Source: Streptomyces aurantiacus (lineage in GTDB: Bacteria; Actinomycetota; Actinomycetes; Streptomycetales; Streptomycetaceae). Taken from it: a stretch of 64,000 nt of DNA. Made by a program: the position numbers and the translations under genes. The notes beneath the pieces were generated by a model. That model had not been told where the DNA came from, searched no databases, and saw only the letters and a list, made by a program, of their open reading frames with translations. The number at the start of each line of letters is the position of its first letter. Positions within the stretch are counted from its first letter, which is position 1. The stretch lies in NCBI RefSeq assembly GCF_027107535.1, contig NZ_CP114283.1, positions 1,984,001 through 2,048,000 of the forward strand, in the 5' to 3' direction. Shown piece by piece: positions 23,487-35,259 of this stretch.

Positions 23487-24515
23487 ATGCGGGTCGGAGT
23501 ACTGACCGGAGGCGGCGACTGCCCCGGGCTCAACGCCGTCATCCGGGGCATCGTCCGCAAGGGCGTGCAGGAGTACGGCTATGACTTCACCGGCTTCAGG
23601 GACGGCTGGCGGGGTCCGCTGGAAGGCGACATCGTCCGGCTCGACATCCCCGCCGTGCGCGGCATCCTGCCGCGCGGCGGCACCATCCTCGGCTCCTCGC
23701 GCACCAACCCCCTCAAGGCCGAGAACGGCATCCGCCGGATCAAGGAGAACCTCGCCAAGTACGAGGTGGACGCCCTGATCGCGATCGGCGGTGAGGACAC
23801 CCTCGGGGTCGCGGCGCGGCTCACCGACGAGTACGGGGTGCCCGTCGTCGGCGTACCGAAGACCATCGACAACGACCTGTCCGCCACCGACTACACCTTC
23901 GGCTTCGACACCGCCGTCGGTATCGCGACCGAGGCGATCGACCGGCTGCACACCACCGCCGAGTCGCACATGCGGGTACTGGTCTGCGAGGTGATGGGCC
24001 GGCACGCGGGCTGGATCGCGCTCCACTCGGGCCTCGCGGGCGGTGCGAACGTCATCCTCATCCCCGAGCAGCGCTTCGACGTCGACCAGGTCTGTGCCTG
24101 GGTGACCTCGCGTTTCAAGGCCTCGTACGCGCCGATCGTGGTCGTCGCCGAGGGTGCGATGCCCAAGGACGGCGACATGGTCCTCAAGGACGGATCGCTG
24201 GACTCCTTCGGGCATGTGCGGCTCTCCGGCGTGGGGGAGTGGCTGTCCAAGGAGATCGAGCGCCGCACGGGCAAGGAGGCCCGCACGACGGTGCTCGGCC
24301 ACGTCCAGCGCGGGGGCACTCCCAGTGCGTTCGACCGGTGGCTCGCCACGCGGTTCGGTCTGCACGCCATCGAGGCCGTCCGGGACGGCGACTTCGGCAA
24401 GATGGTGGCGCTTCAGGGCACCGACATCGTCCGCGTCCCGATCGCGGACGCCACGGCCCGCCTGAAGACGGTGGATCCCCGGCTGTACCAGGAGGTCGGC
24501 GTCTTCTTCGGCTGA
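23487..24515 (+). CDS. pfkA: 6-phosphofructokinase with pyrophosphate-type active-site residues
   Basis: A 342-residue group III phosphofructokinase (fructose 6-phosphate to fructose 1,6-bisphosphate). It has GGGDCPGLNAVIRG, GGTILGSSR, IAIGGEDTLG, PKTIDNDLS with the catalytic Asp, EVMGRHAGWIAL and AEGAMPKDG. At the two positions that decide phosphoryl donor, it carries Asp104 (GGEDT) and Lys125 (PKTIDND). ATP enzymes such as E. coli PfkA have Gly at both. This pair is the recognised signature of PPi-dependent enzymes. Annotation as an ATP enzyme may therefore be wrong. CGGCGAAAGGA precedes the ATG. A perfect hairpin follows the stop. Confidence 0.94.
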   Translation: MRVGVLTGGGDCPGLNAVIRGIVRKGVQEYGYDFTGFRDGWRGPLEGDIVRLDIPAVRGILPRGGTILGSSRTNPLKAENGIRRIKENLAKYEVDALIAIGGEDTLGVAARLTDEYGVPVVGVPKTIDNDLSATDYTFGFDTAVGIATEAIDRLHTTAESHMRVLVCEVMGRHAGWIALHSGLAGGANVILIPEQRFDVDQVCAWVTSRFKASYAPIVVVAEGAMPKDGDMVLKDGSLDSFGHVRLSGVGEWLSKEIERRTGKEARTTVLGHVQRGGTPSAFDRWLATRFGLHAIEAVRDGDFGKMVALQGTDIVRVPIADATARLKTVDPRLYQEVGVFFG

Positions 24516-24529
24516 CCCTCCCTGTCGCT

Positions 24530-24555
24530 GGACGGGCTGAAAATTCAGCCCGTCC
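24530..24555 (+). terminator. Terminator hairpin of pfkA, part of a common Streptomyces intergenic repeat
   Basis: GGACGGGCTGAA (24530-24541) and TTCAGCCCGTCC (24544-24555) form a perfect 12-pair stem with a 2-base formal loop. The following CGGCGTTTGAGGAC is, by my recollection, the rest of a widely dispersed Streptomyces intergenic repeat. Confidence 0.75.
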
Positions 24556-25636
24556 GGCGTTTGAGGACCGGGGGTTCGGGAGCGGAGCCCCGCGGACGGG
24601 ACGGGACGGCGGGGGCGAAATCCTCCCGGGGTTCGTATATTCACCGGGTGACCGAGAACCCCGCCAAACCCCCGGAGGGCCCCGTGGAGATCCTCGCCTT
24701 CGGCGTCCAGGCCGACGAGAAGCCCCTCATCGAGGAGGCCTTCCGTGCCGAGGGGCATCACGAGGTCCGCTGCCTGGACGTCTTCCTCAGCGAGGACACG
24801 GCCCCCATCGCGGCCGGTTACGAGACCGTGTCCACCAGCGTCAACTGCGCGCTCGGGAACCGCGTCCTGCAGACCCTCGCGGCCGGCGGCACCCAGATGG
24901 TCGCCCAGCGTTCCACCGGTTTCAACAACATCGACCTCCAGGTCGCCGAGCGGCTCGGTATGACGGTCGCGCGGGTGTCGTCCTACTCGCCCCACTCCGT
25001 CGCCGAGTTCGCCTGGACCCTCGCCATGGCCGTCAACCGCCGGATCGTCCGCGCCTCCAACCGCACACGCGACTTCGACTTCCGGCTCGACGGGCTGATG
25101 GGCCGCGACCTGCACGGCCGCACCGCGGGCATCCTCGGCACCGGCAAGATCGGCGAGGCGTTCACCCGGATCGCCCACGGCTTCGGGATGAACCTCCTCG
25201 GCTGGGACGCCGCCGAGAACCCCGCCTGTCTGGAACTCGGCATGAAATACGTGCCCAAGGAGCGGCTCCTCGCCGAGTCCGACCTGGTCAGCCTGCACGT
25301 ACCGCTGCTCCCCGCGACCCGGCACCTCCTCGACGCCGCGGCCCTGCGCACGATGAAGGACGACGCGATCCTGGTGAACTCCAGCCGCGGCGGCCTCGTC
25401 GACAGCCGGGCCCTCGTCGCCGAACTGCGCGCGGGCCGCTTCACGGGCGTCGGCCTCGACGTCTACGAGGCCGAGGCCGGGCTCTTCTTCCTCGACAGGT
25501 CCCTGGAGGGCGTGGACGACGACACCCTGGCCCGCCTCGTCACGTTCCCGAACGTCGTCGTCACCTCCCACCAGGCGTACTACACCGCGGACGCGGTCGG
25601 CCAGATCATCGAGACCACGGTGGCCAACGTCCTCGA

Positions 25637-29297
<3,661 letters not shown>

Positions 29298-29332
29298 TAG
29301 ATCAGCAGCCGTTTCGGCTGTTACAGGCAGCT

Positions 29333-29378
29333 GGGCTGGGGCGCGGATCACATGCGATCCGCGCCCCAGCCCACTTTT
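29333..29378 (+). terminator. Strong rho-independent terminator of the DAHP synthase gene
   Basis: GGGCTGGGGCGCGGATC (29333-29349) and GATCCGCGCCCCAGCCC (29356-29372) form a perfect 17-pair stem with loop ACATGC, followed by ACTTTT. Confidence 0.9.
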
Positions 29379-29402
29379 ATGCCTCAGACTCGACGGGTAA
29401 GG

Positions 29403-29421
29403 TTAGGTTAGCCTCACCGAT
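29403..29421 (+). promoter_or_regulatory. Iron box (DmdR/IdeR-type) upstream of bfd
   Basis: TTAGGTTAGCCTCACCGAT matches the actinobacterial 19-base iron-box consensus TTAGGTTAGGCTCACCTAA at 16 positions. It lies about 50 bases before the bacterioferritin-associated ferredoxin gene, so iron-loaded DmdR1/IdeR probably represses bfd when iron is ample. Confidence 0.75.
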
Positions 29422-29469
29422 CATCGGGGACGGCGTGACCCATCGAATCCCCGTCGGGAGGTGAACCGC

Positions 29470-29703
29470 GTGTTCGTCTGCAACTGCTTCGGAGTGACCG
29501 AGGCGCAGGTGAGGAAGCACGCGCAGGACGGCGCCTGCACCCCCCGGCAGATAGCGTCCGCCTGCAAGGCGGGCACCGACTGCGGATCCTGCGTACGGCG
29601 CATTCAGGCGCTGCTCGGCCGTGGCGCCTTCCCGGGCCGCGAGCAGGTGGACCAGGGCGTTCCCGCGCTCGCGGAAGTGGAAGCGCTGGGAGAGGCCGCC
29701 TAG
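29470..29703 (+). CDS. bfd: Bacterioferritin-associated ferredoxin, [2Fe-2S]
   Basis: A 77-residue BFD-like protein. Four Cys form the cluster site: FVCNCFGVTE at the start (CxC) and TDCGSCVRRI (CxxC) about 30 residues later. Bfd supplies electrons to bacterioferritin so stored Fe3+ is released as Fe2+. I chose the GTG at 29470 because GGGAGG lies 8 bases before it; the GTG at 29461 falls within that site. An iron box lies upstream, consistent with induction in iron shortage. The bacterioferritin gene is convergent, 27 bases away. The tail after residue about 60 is acidic and non-conserved in look. Confidence 0.9.
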   Translation: MFVCNCFGVTEAQVRKHAQDGACTPRQIASACKAGTDCGSCVRRIQALLGRGAFPGREQVDQGVPALAEVEALGEAA

Positions 29704-29730
29704 CCTCCGAGGCCCCGGTTCTCCGGCCGC

Positions 29731-30210
29731 CTAGCTCTCGGGCTGCTCGATGAGCTGCGCGATGTAGAGCGCCTCGCCGAGCTTCTCCACCAGCTCCAGC
29801 TGGGTGTCCAGGTAGTCGATGTGGTGCTCCTCGTCCTCGAGGATCGACTCGAAGATGTTCGCCGACGTGATGTCGCCCTTCGCCCGCATCACCTCGATAC
29901 CGCGCTTGAGCCGGTCGATGGCCTCGACCTCGACCTGCCGGTCCGCCTGGAACATCTCGGTGACCGTCTGCCCGACCCGGACGTGGAACAGCCGCTGGTA
30001 GTTCGGCAGGCCGTCGAGGAAGAGAATCCGGTCGGTGAGCACCTCCGCGTGCTTCATCTCGTCGATGGACTCGTGCCGCGTGTATTTCGCGAGCTTCGTC
30101 CAGCCGAAGTTCTCCTGCATCTTCGCGTGCAGGAAGTACTGGTTGATCGCGGTGAGCTCGGCGGTCAACTGCTCGTTGAGGAATTCGATGACCTCGGGGT
30201 CGCCCTGCAT
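29731..30210 (-). CDS. bfr: Bacterioferritin
   Basis: A 159-residue four-helix ferritin subunit that assembles into a 24-mer iron store. Ferroxidase residues are visible as Glu18 (LTAELTAINQ), Glu51 and His54 (IDEMKHAEV), and EDEEHHIDYL in helix 4. Met52, the axial haem ligand, is present, so it is a true haem bacterioferritin. The ATG at 30210 was chosen over an upstream in-frame start on homology with other Bfr starts. GAAGGAGCC precedes the shorter start at good distance. It is convergent with bfd, the pair that stores and releases iron. Confidence 0.96.
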   Translation of the reverse strand: MQGDPEVIEFLNEQLTAELTAINQYFLHAKMQENFGWTKLAKYTRHESIDEMKHAEVLTDRILFLDGLPNYQRLFHVRVGQTVTEMFQADRQVEVEAIDRLKRGIEVMRAKGDITSANIFESILEDEEHHIDYLDTQLELVEKLGEALYIAQLIEQPES

Positions 30211-30285
30211 CGCAGAGGCTCCTTCCAACCGGGGGGAACTGGCAGGTTGTGCCGCATGATTGCACCGGCGGTCGAAGATCGTCCA

Positions 30286-30320
30286 GTAAGTGCATGCTTA
30301 GTAAGTAAGTACAGGCTTAG
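30286..30320. repeat. Two direct repeats upstream of bfr
   Basis: GTAAGTGCATGCTTAG (30286-30301) and GTAAGTACAGGCTTAG (30305-30320) match at 14 of 16 positions with a period of 19 bases. Each is itself partly palindromic (TAAGnnnnnnCTTA). They lie in the divergent gap between bfr and the Mo-oxidoreductase gene. They may be operator sites; I know no matching regulator. Confidence 0.5.
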
Positions 30321-30395
30321 TCCAACTTGTCGGAGTTGCCCGAAGGGGTGTGGACCTGGTCATGTCCACCGCCCCTGGTCTGTCAGGATGGAGTC

Positions 30396-31028
30396 ATGGG
30401 TCAGCCGGTGGATCGTGAATCTGGAGAAGCAGCGCAGTCGGAGCTTCCGCCGGGGCAGCGACTGCAGCGGGGCTGGCCGGTCACGCACTACGGACCCGTC
30501 CCCAAGTTCCGCCCCGAGCGCTGGGAGTTCAGGGTCTTCGGCGCCACCGCCGACAGCGAGAAGCACTGCTGGAACCACGAGGAGTTCACGGCCCTGCCGT
30601 ACGCGACGGTCGTGGCCGATCTGCACTGCGTCACGAAGTTCAGCATGGTCGGGGCCGAGTGGGGCGGCATCCCGGCCCGGACGATCCTGGACATCGCCCC
30701 GCCCGCACCGGCCGTCACCCACGTCATGGTCTGGGCGGAGTACGGCTTCAGCTCGAATCTGCGCCTCGACGACTTCGCGTCCGAGCGCGCGATCTTCGCC
30801 ACCCACAAGGACGGCGAGCTGCTCACCGCGGAGCACGGCTTTCCGCTGCGCCTGGTCGTGCCGCAGCTGTACGCCTGGAAGGGCCCCAAGTGGGTCCGCG
30901 GCGTGGAGTACATGACGGCCGACCGCCGCGGTTTCTGGGAGGAGCGCGGCTACCACAACGTCGGCGACCCCTGGCGCGAGCAGCGCTACTCGTACCAGGA
31001 GGAGCCCGGGGACGGCCCCGAGCTCTGA
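30396..31028 (+). CDS. Sulfite-oxidase-like molybdopterin oxidoreductase (YedY/MsrP-type fold)
   Basis: A 210-residue single-domain protein of the oxidoreductase molybdopterin-binding family. The Mo-coordinating Cys is Cys78 in VADLHCVTKFSMVGAEWGG, and GFPLRLVVPQLYAWKGPKWV is the conserved dihydro-cofactor pocket. No signal peptide is visible, so it is probably cytosolic, unlike exported MsrP. The ATG at 30396 overlaps an AGGAT-GGAG stretch that could be either a -10 box or a ribosome site. The substrate is unknown; sulfite or sulfoxide reduction is a family-level guess. Confidence 0.88.
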   Translation: MGQPVDRESGEAAQSELPPGQRLQRGWPVTHYGPVPKFRPERWEFRVFGATADSEKHCWNHEEFTALPYATVVADLHCVTKFSMVGAEWGGIPARTILDIAPPAPAVTHVMVWAEYGFSSNLRLDDFASERAIFATHKDGELLTAEHGFPLRLVVPQLYAWKGPKWVRGVEYMTADRRGFWEERGYHNVGDPWREQRYSYQEEPGDGPEL

Positions 31029-31043
31029 CGCCTCCCGGGGCCG

Positions 31044-31197
31044 TCAGTGGTGGTCCCGATGCACCACCGCGTGGCCCTTGCCGCGGCCGACCTTCTCCTG
31101 GTCGGCCGGCGTCGTGACCACGAACGCGGCGGCGAGGGGCGATCGCCGGCATCCACCAGGAGAAGGTCGGCGTGATCGCCGGTACCAGCGTCGGCAC
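31044..31197 (-). pseudogene. Candidate frameshifted small membrane-protein gene
   Basis: The minus strand encodes a plausible C-terminus, LAAAFVVTTPADQEKVGRGK and then GHAVVHRDHH with a stop at 31044-31046. It has no start codon in that frame. Removing one C from the CCCC run near 31137-31140 joins it to VPTLVPAITPTFSWWMPAIA, giving a 50-residue protein with one hydrophobic segment. The simplest readings are a frameshifted (dead) gene or a sequencing error. It lies between the Mo-oxidoreductase and nfo genes. Family not recognised with confidence. Confidence 0.35.
31086..31171. repeat. Perfect 17-base inverted repeat
   Basis: GCCGACCTTCTCCTGGT (31086-31102) and ACCAGGAGAAGGTCGGC (31155-31171) are exact reverse complements separated by 52 bases. 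They lie inside the candidate broken gene. They could form a stem that acts as a bidirectional terminator between the convergent oxidoreductase and nfo genes. Confidence 0.65.
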
Positions 31198-31241
31198 GTG
31201 GCCCCGGCCGAGCGCGGTGGTCCCCGGCCCTCCCGGGTCTG

Positions 31242-32111
31242 TCAGCCGTCCCGGAGCTTCTTCAGCCGCTCCACGTCCGCCGCGTGCCCCTCCTTGCCGC
31301 CGGGCGTCTCGATGATCAGCGGTACGCCCTCGGTGGCGGGATGGGTCATCAGCGCGCGGAACGGGTCCTCGCCGATGTGACCGGCGCCGATGTTCTCGTG
31401 GCGGTCCTTGTGGGCGCCGGCCACGTCCTTGGAGTCGTTGGCGTGGATCAGCTTCAGACGGCCCTCGCCGACCGTGTCCACCAGCAGGTCGAGGGTCTGG
31501 TGCATTCCCGCGGGCCCGGTGAGGTCGTGGCCCGCGGCGAAGATGTGGCACGTGTCCAGGCAGACGCCCAGCTTCGGATGGGCGTCGAGCGCCTCGAAGT
31601 ACGGCCCGAAGTCCCAGGTCCGGGAGCACAGCGAGGCACCCTGGCCGGCTGTCGACTCCAGCAGGAGGTACGGGTCGTCGTCATGGGTCAGCTCGTCGAG
31701 CAGCGGGAGCAGACGGTCGCGCACCTGCTGGAGCGCGACCGGGCGCTCCCGGCCTCCCGTCGCCGAGCCCGTGTGCACGACGACACCCAGCGCCCCGATC
31801 TCGCGGCCCCGGCGCAGCGAGTGCCGCAGCGACTCCACCGACTTCTCCACGGTCGCCTCGGTGTGCGAGCCGAAGTTGATCAGGTAGGGCGCGTGGACGT
31901 ACGCGGGAACGGACCCGGCGGCACAGGCCGCGCGGAACTCCTCGTCCTGCAGTGGGTTTCCGGGCGGGGTCGCCCAGCCGCGCGGGTTGGCGACGAAGAC
32001 CTGGACCGTCTCGGCGGCCAGGTCACGTGCGTACGAGAGGCCTACGGAGGCGAGGCCTCCGGCGACCGGGACATGACTGCCGACGGGGTTGCGGGACTGC
32101 TGGATGCTCAC
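31242..32111 (-). CDS. nfo: Deoxyribonuclease IV (AP endonuclease)
   Basis: A 289-residue TIM-barrel endonuclease IV that cuts DNA 5' to abasic sites in base-excision repair. It has VGSHVPVAGGL, HAPYLINFGS, LGVVVHTGSATGG, LLLESTAGQG, GVCLDTCHIFAAGHDL, LIHANDSKDVAGAHKDRHENIG and PLIIETPGG, which contain the His, Asp and Glu ligands of the three-zinc centre. The start is GTG 32111. It lies downstream of the PASTA kinase gene, 72 bases away. Confidence 0.95.
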   Translation of the reverse strand: MSIQQSRNPVGSHVPVAGGLASVGLSYARDLAAETVQVFVANPRGWATPPGNPLQDEEFRAACAAGSVPAYVHAPYLINFGSHTEATVEKSVESLRHSLRRGREIGALGVVVHTGSATGGRERPVALQQVRDRLLPLLDELTHDDDPYLLLESTAGQGASLCSRTWDFGPYFEALDAHPKLGVCLDTCHIFAAGHDLTGPAGMHQTLDLLVDTVGEGRLKLIHANDSKDVAGAHKDRHENIGAGHIGEDPFRALMTHPATEGVPLIIETPGGKEGHAADVERLKKLRDG

Positions 32112-32183
32112 CCCACAAGGGTGTCACGCGGTCCCCGGTGCCCCGTCGGCGGAGGCCCTCGGGAGGCCCCCGCCGGGCCTTGC

Positions 32184-34112
32184 TCAGCGGATCTCGATGG
32201 TGATCCTCGACCCCTTGGGCGCCGTGTCGCCGCCGTCCGTCGACTGGCTCTTGACCGTGTCGCCGAAGAGGCCGAGCAGACCGCGGTCCTCCTCGACCTC
32301 GAAACCGGCCGCCTCCAGCTTCCGCTTCGCGTCGTCCACGCTGTCGCCCACGACGTCCGGGACCTCGATCATCGGCGGGCCCTTGGACACCGTCAGCTTC
32401 ACCGTGTCGCCCTGTGTCACCTGGCGGTCGGGTCCCGGGGACTGCTCGGCCACCTGACCGGCCTCGTGGTCGGAGGTGATGCGCCCGGAGGCGACCTCGA
32501 CGGTCAGGCCCGCGTCCTCCAGCTCCTGCCTGGCGTCCTCCAGGTCGTCGCCGACCACGTCTGGCACGTCCACCGGGCTGCCCTTGCTGACGACGATCGC
32601 GATCGCCGAACCGCCGCGGCGCTCGGTGCCCGCGCCCGGCTTCGTGCTGATCACGAAGCCCACGGGGACGTCGTCGTGGAAGGCCCTGGTGACCATGCCC
32701 GCCGCGAGCCCCTCCTTCTTCAGGCGCTCCTTGGCCTTGTCGAGCGCGTAGCCCTCCAGGTCCGGCACGCGCACGGTCTTCGGGCCCTTGGAGACCGTCA
32801 GCGTCACGGAGTCGTTGTCGCGGATGCGGGCGCCCGTCGCGGGATCGCTGCTGATGACCCTGCCGAGCTTGACCGTGTCGCTGTACGCGCCCTTGACGTG
32901 CTTCACATCGAGGCCCACGTCCTGGATCTGCCGGGTGGCCTGTGCCTGGGTCTTGTCGAGCACCGCCGGGACCTCGGTGAACTGGCCGGAGTTGATGTAC
33001 CAGACCCCCGCGCCGACCGCGAGGGTCAGCAGGACCGCGGCGATGATCGCGAGCATGCCCCGCCGGGGTACCGGGCCACGGCCGCGGCGCGGGGGCGCGG
33101 GGGCCGGGGACGGCAGGAAGCTGGTGCGGTTGAGCTCCGCGTCGTCGTCGTTCACCGGGAGGGGCCGCGGCACCGACAGCGAGCGCGGGATCACGCTCGT
33201 ACGGCTCTCGGGGTCGGGGCGGTCCGTGCCCGCGACGGCTCCCGGCGGCACGGCGTCCAGCTGGTCGGCGCTCAGCGCGTTCCGTGCGTCCAGGGTCTGC
33301 GCGAGCAGCGCCACCGCGTCGTACGGGCGCACGTCGGGGTTGCGGGCGGTGGCCGACGTGACCAGCTCGTCGAGCTCGTAGGCCAGGCCGGGCACGGTCG
33401 CCGACGGTGGGGGCACGTCCTCGTGGAGGTGCTTGTAGAGCACCGTGGCGGGTGAGTCGCCCAGGTGGGGGCGGTCGCCGGTCAGCATCTCGAAAAGGAG
33501 GATGCCGCACGCGTACACGTCGACCCGGGGATCGGCCGTGCCGTGTTCTATCTGCTCCGGTGCGAGATACGACACAGTGCCCAGCACGGCGCCCGTCGTC
33601 TGGGTGACGGTGTTCACGGCCCGTACGAGACCGAAGTCCGCGACCTTCACCCGGCCGTCGTCCCCTATCAGGACGTTCTCCGGCTTCATGTCGCGGTGCA
33701 CGAACCCGGCGCGGTGCGCGGCGCCGAGCGCGGCCAGCACCGGCTCCAGGATGTCCAGCGCGGCCCGCGGCTGGAGCGCCCCGCGCTCGCGCAGTACGTC
33801 GCGCAGGGTGCATCCGGCCACGTACTCCATCGCCAGATAGACATACGCGCCGTCGGTGCCCTGGTCGAAGACCTGGACCACGTTCGGATGGGCGAGCCTC
33901 GCCACCGACTTGGCCTCGCGGATGAAGCGGTCGACGAACGTGACGTCGGCCGCCAGGTTCGGGTGCATCACCTTGAGCGCGAGCACCCGGTCCAGACGGG
34001 TGTCCACGGCCCGGTAGACCGTGGCCATCCCGCCGACCGCGATGCGCGCGTCGACGCGGTAGCGGCCGTCGAGCACGTGCCCGAGGAGCGGGTCCTGAAG
34101 GGTCGTATCCAC
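32184..34112 (-). CDS. pkaF: Membrane Ser/Thr protein kinase with four PASTA repeats (PkaF-like)
   Basis: A 642-residue PknB-type kinase. The cytoplasmic kinase domain (about 15-280) has GGMATVYRA, Lys47 in LALKVMH, HRDMKPENVL and VADFGLVRA, then TTGAVLGTVSYLAPEQ in the activation loop. A Pro/Arg-rich linker leads to a single TM (LAIIAAVLLTLAVGAGVW) and four extracytoplasmic PASTA domains that bind peptidoglycan fragments. By position and domains it matches S. coelicolor PkaF (SCO2110), and PknL of M. tuberculosis by synteny. The GTG start at 34112 has no ribosome site; TACACT 7 bases upstream suggests leaderless translation. It probably couples wall state to division or regulation. Confidence 0.94.
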   Translation of the reverse strand: MDTTLQDPLLGHVLDGRYRVDARIAVGGMATVYRAVDTRLDRVLALKVMHPNLAADVTFVDRFIREAKSVARLAHPNVVQVFDQGTDGAYVYLAMEYVAGCTLRDVLRERGALQPRAALDILEPVLAALGAAHRAGFVHRDMKPENVLIGDDGRVKVADFGLVRAVNTVTQTTGAVLGTVSYLAPEQIEHGTADPRVDVYACGILLFEMLTGDRPHLGDSPATVLYKHLHEDVPPPSATVPGLAYELDELVTSATARNPDVRPYDAVALLAQTLDARNALSADQLDAVPPGAVAGTDRPDPESRTSVIPRSLSVPRPLPVNDDDAELNRTSFLPSPAPAPPRRGRGPVPRRGMLAIIAAVLLTLAVGAGVWYINSGQFTEVPAVLDKTQAQATRQIQDVGLDVKHVKGAYSDTVKLGRVISSDPATGARIRDNDSVTLTVSKGPKTVRVPDLEGYALDKAKERLKKEGLAAGMVTRAFHDDVPVGFVISTKPGAGTERRGGSAIAIVVSKGSPVDVPDVVGDDLEDARQELEDAGLTVEVASGRITSDHEAGQVAEQSPGPDRQVTQGDTVKLTVSKGPPMIEVPDVVGDSVDDAKRKLEAAGFEVEEDRGLLGLFGDTVKSQSTDGGDTAPKGSRITIEIR

Positions 34113-34254
34113 GCAGGTGAGTGTACGAGCCGCCACTGACGGCGCCTCCCGCCCGGGCAAATCCGGGGCGGTACTGCAGCCGAGCTGTGACGGACGTCGC
34201 ACGCCGAGCACGGCGGCACCACGCACGGATTCGGACGGGCGTTCAGGCCAAAGG

Positions 34255-35052
<798 letters not shown>

Positions 35053-35259
35053 TCAGCCTCCTTGGACGGCGGTGAGTACCTCGACGCGGTCTCCCTCGCG
35101 CAGGAGGGTCCCCGACCACTGCGTGCGCGGAACGACGGTCTCGTTGAGCGCGGCGGCGATGCCGGAGGGGGCCGCGCAGAGAGCGGCGACGAGGGCGTCG
35201 AGGGCGGTGTCCGCGGCGAGCTGCCGCCGCTCCCCGTTGACGAAGACGGTCATGGTCAT
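35053..35259 (-). CDS. thiS: Thiamine sulfur carrier protein
   Basis: A 68-residue ubiquitin-fold protein ending in GG, the residues that are adenylated and converted to the thiocarboxylate that donates sulfur to ThiG. MTVFVNGERRQL is the typical first strand. Its ATG overlaps the thiO stop (ATGA). Confidence 0.94.
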   Translation of the reverse strand: MTMTVFVNGERRQLAADTALDALVAALCAAPSGIAAALNETVVPRTQWSGTLLREGDRVEVLTAVQGG

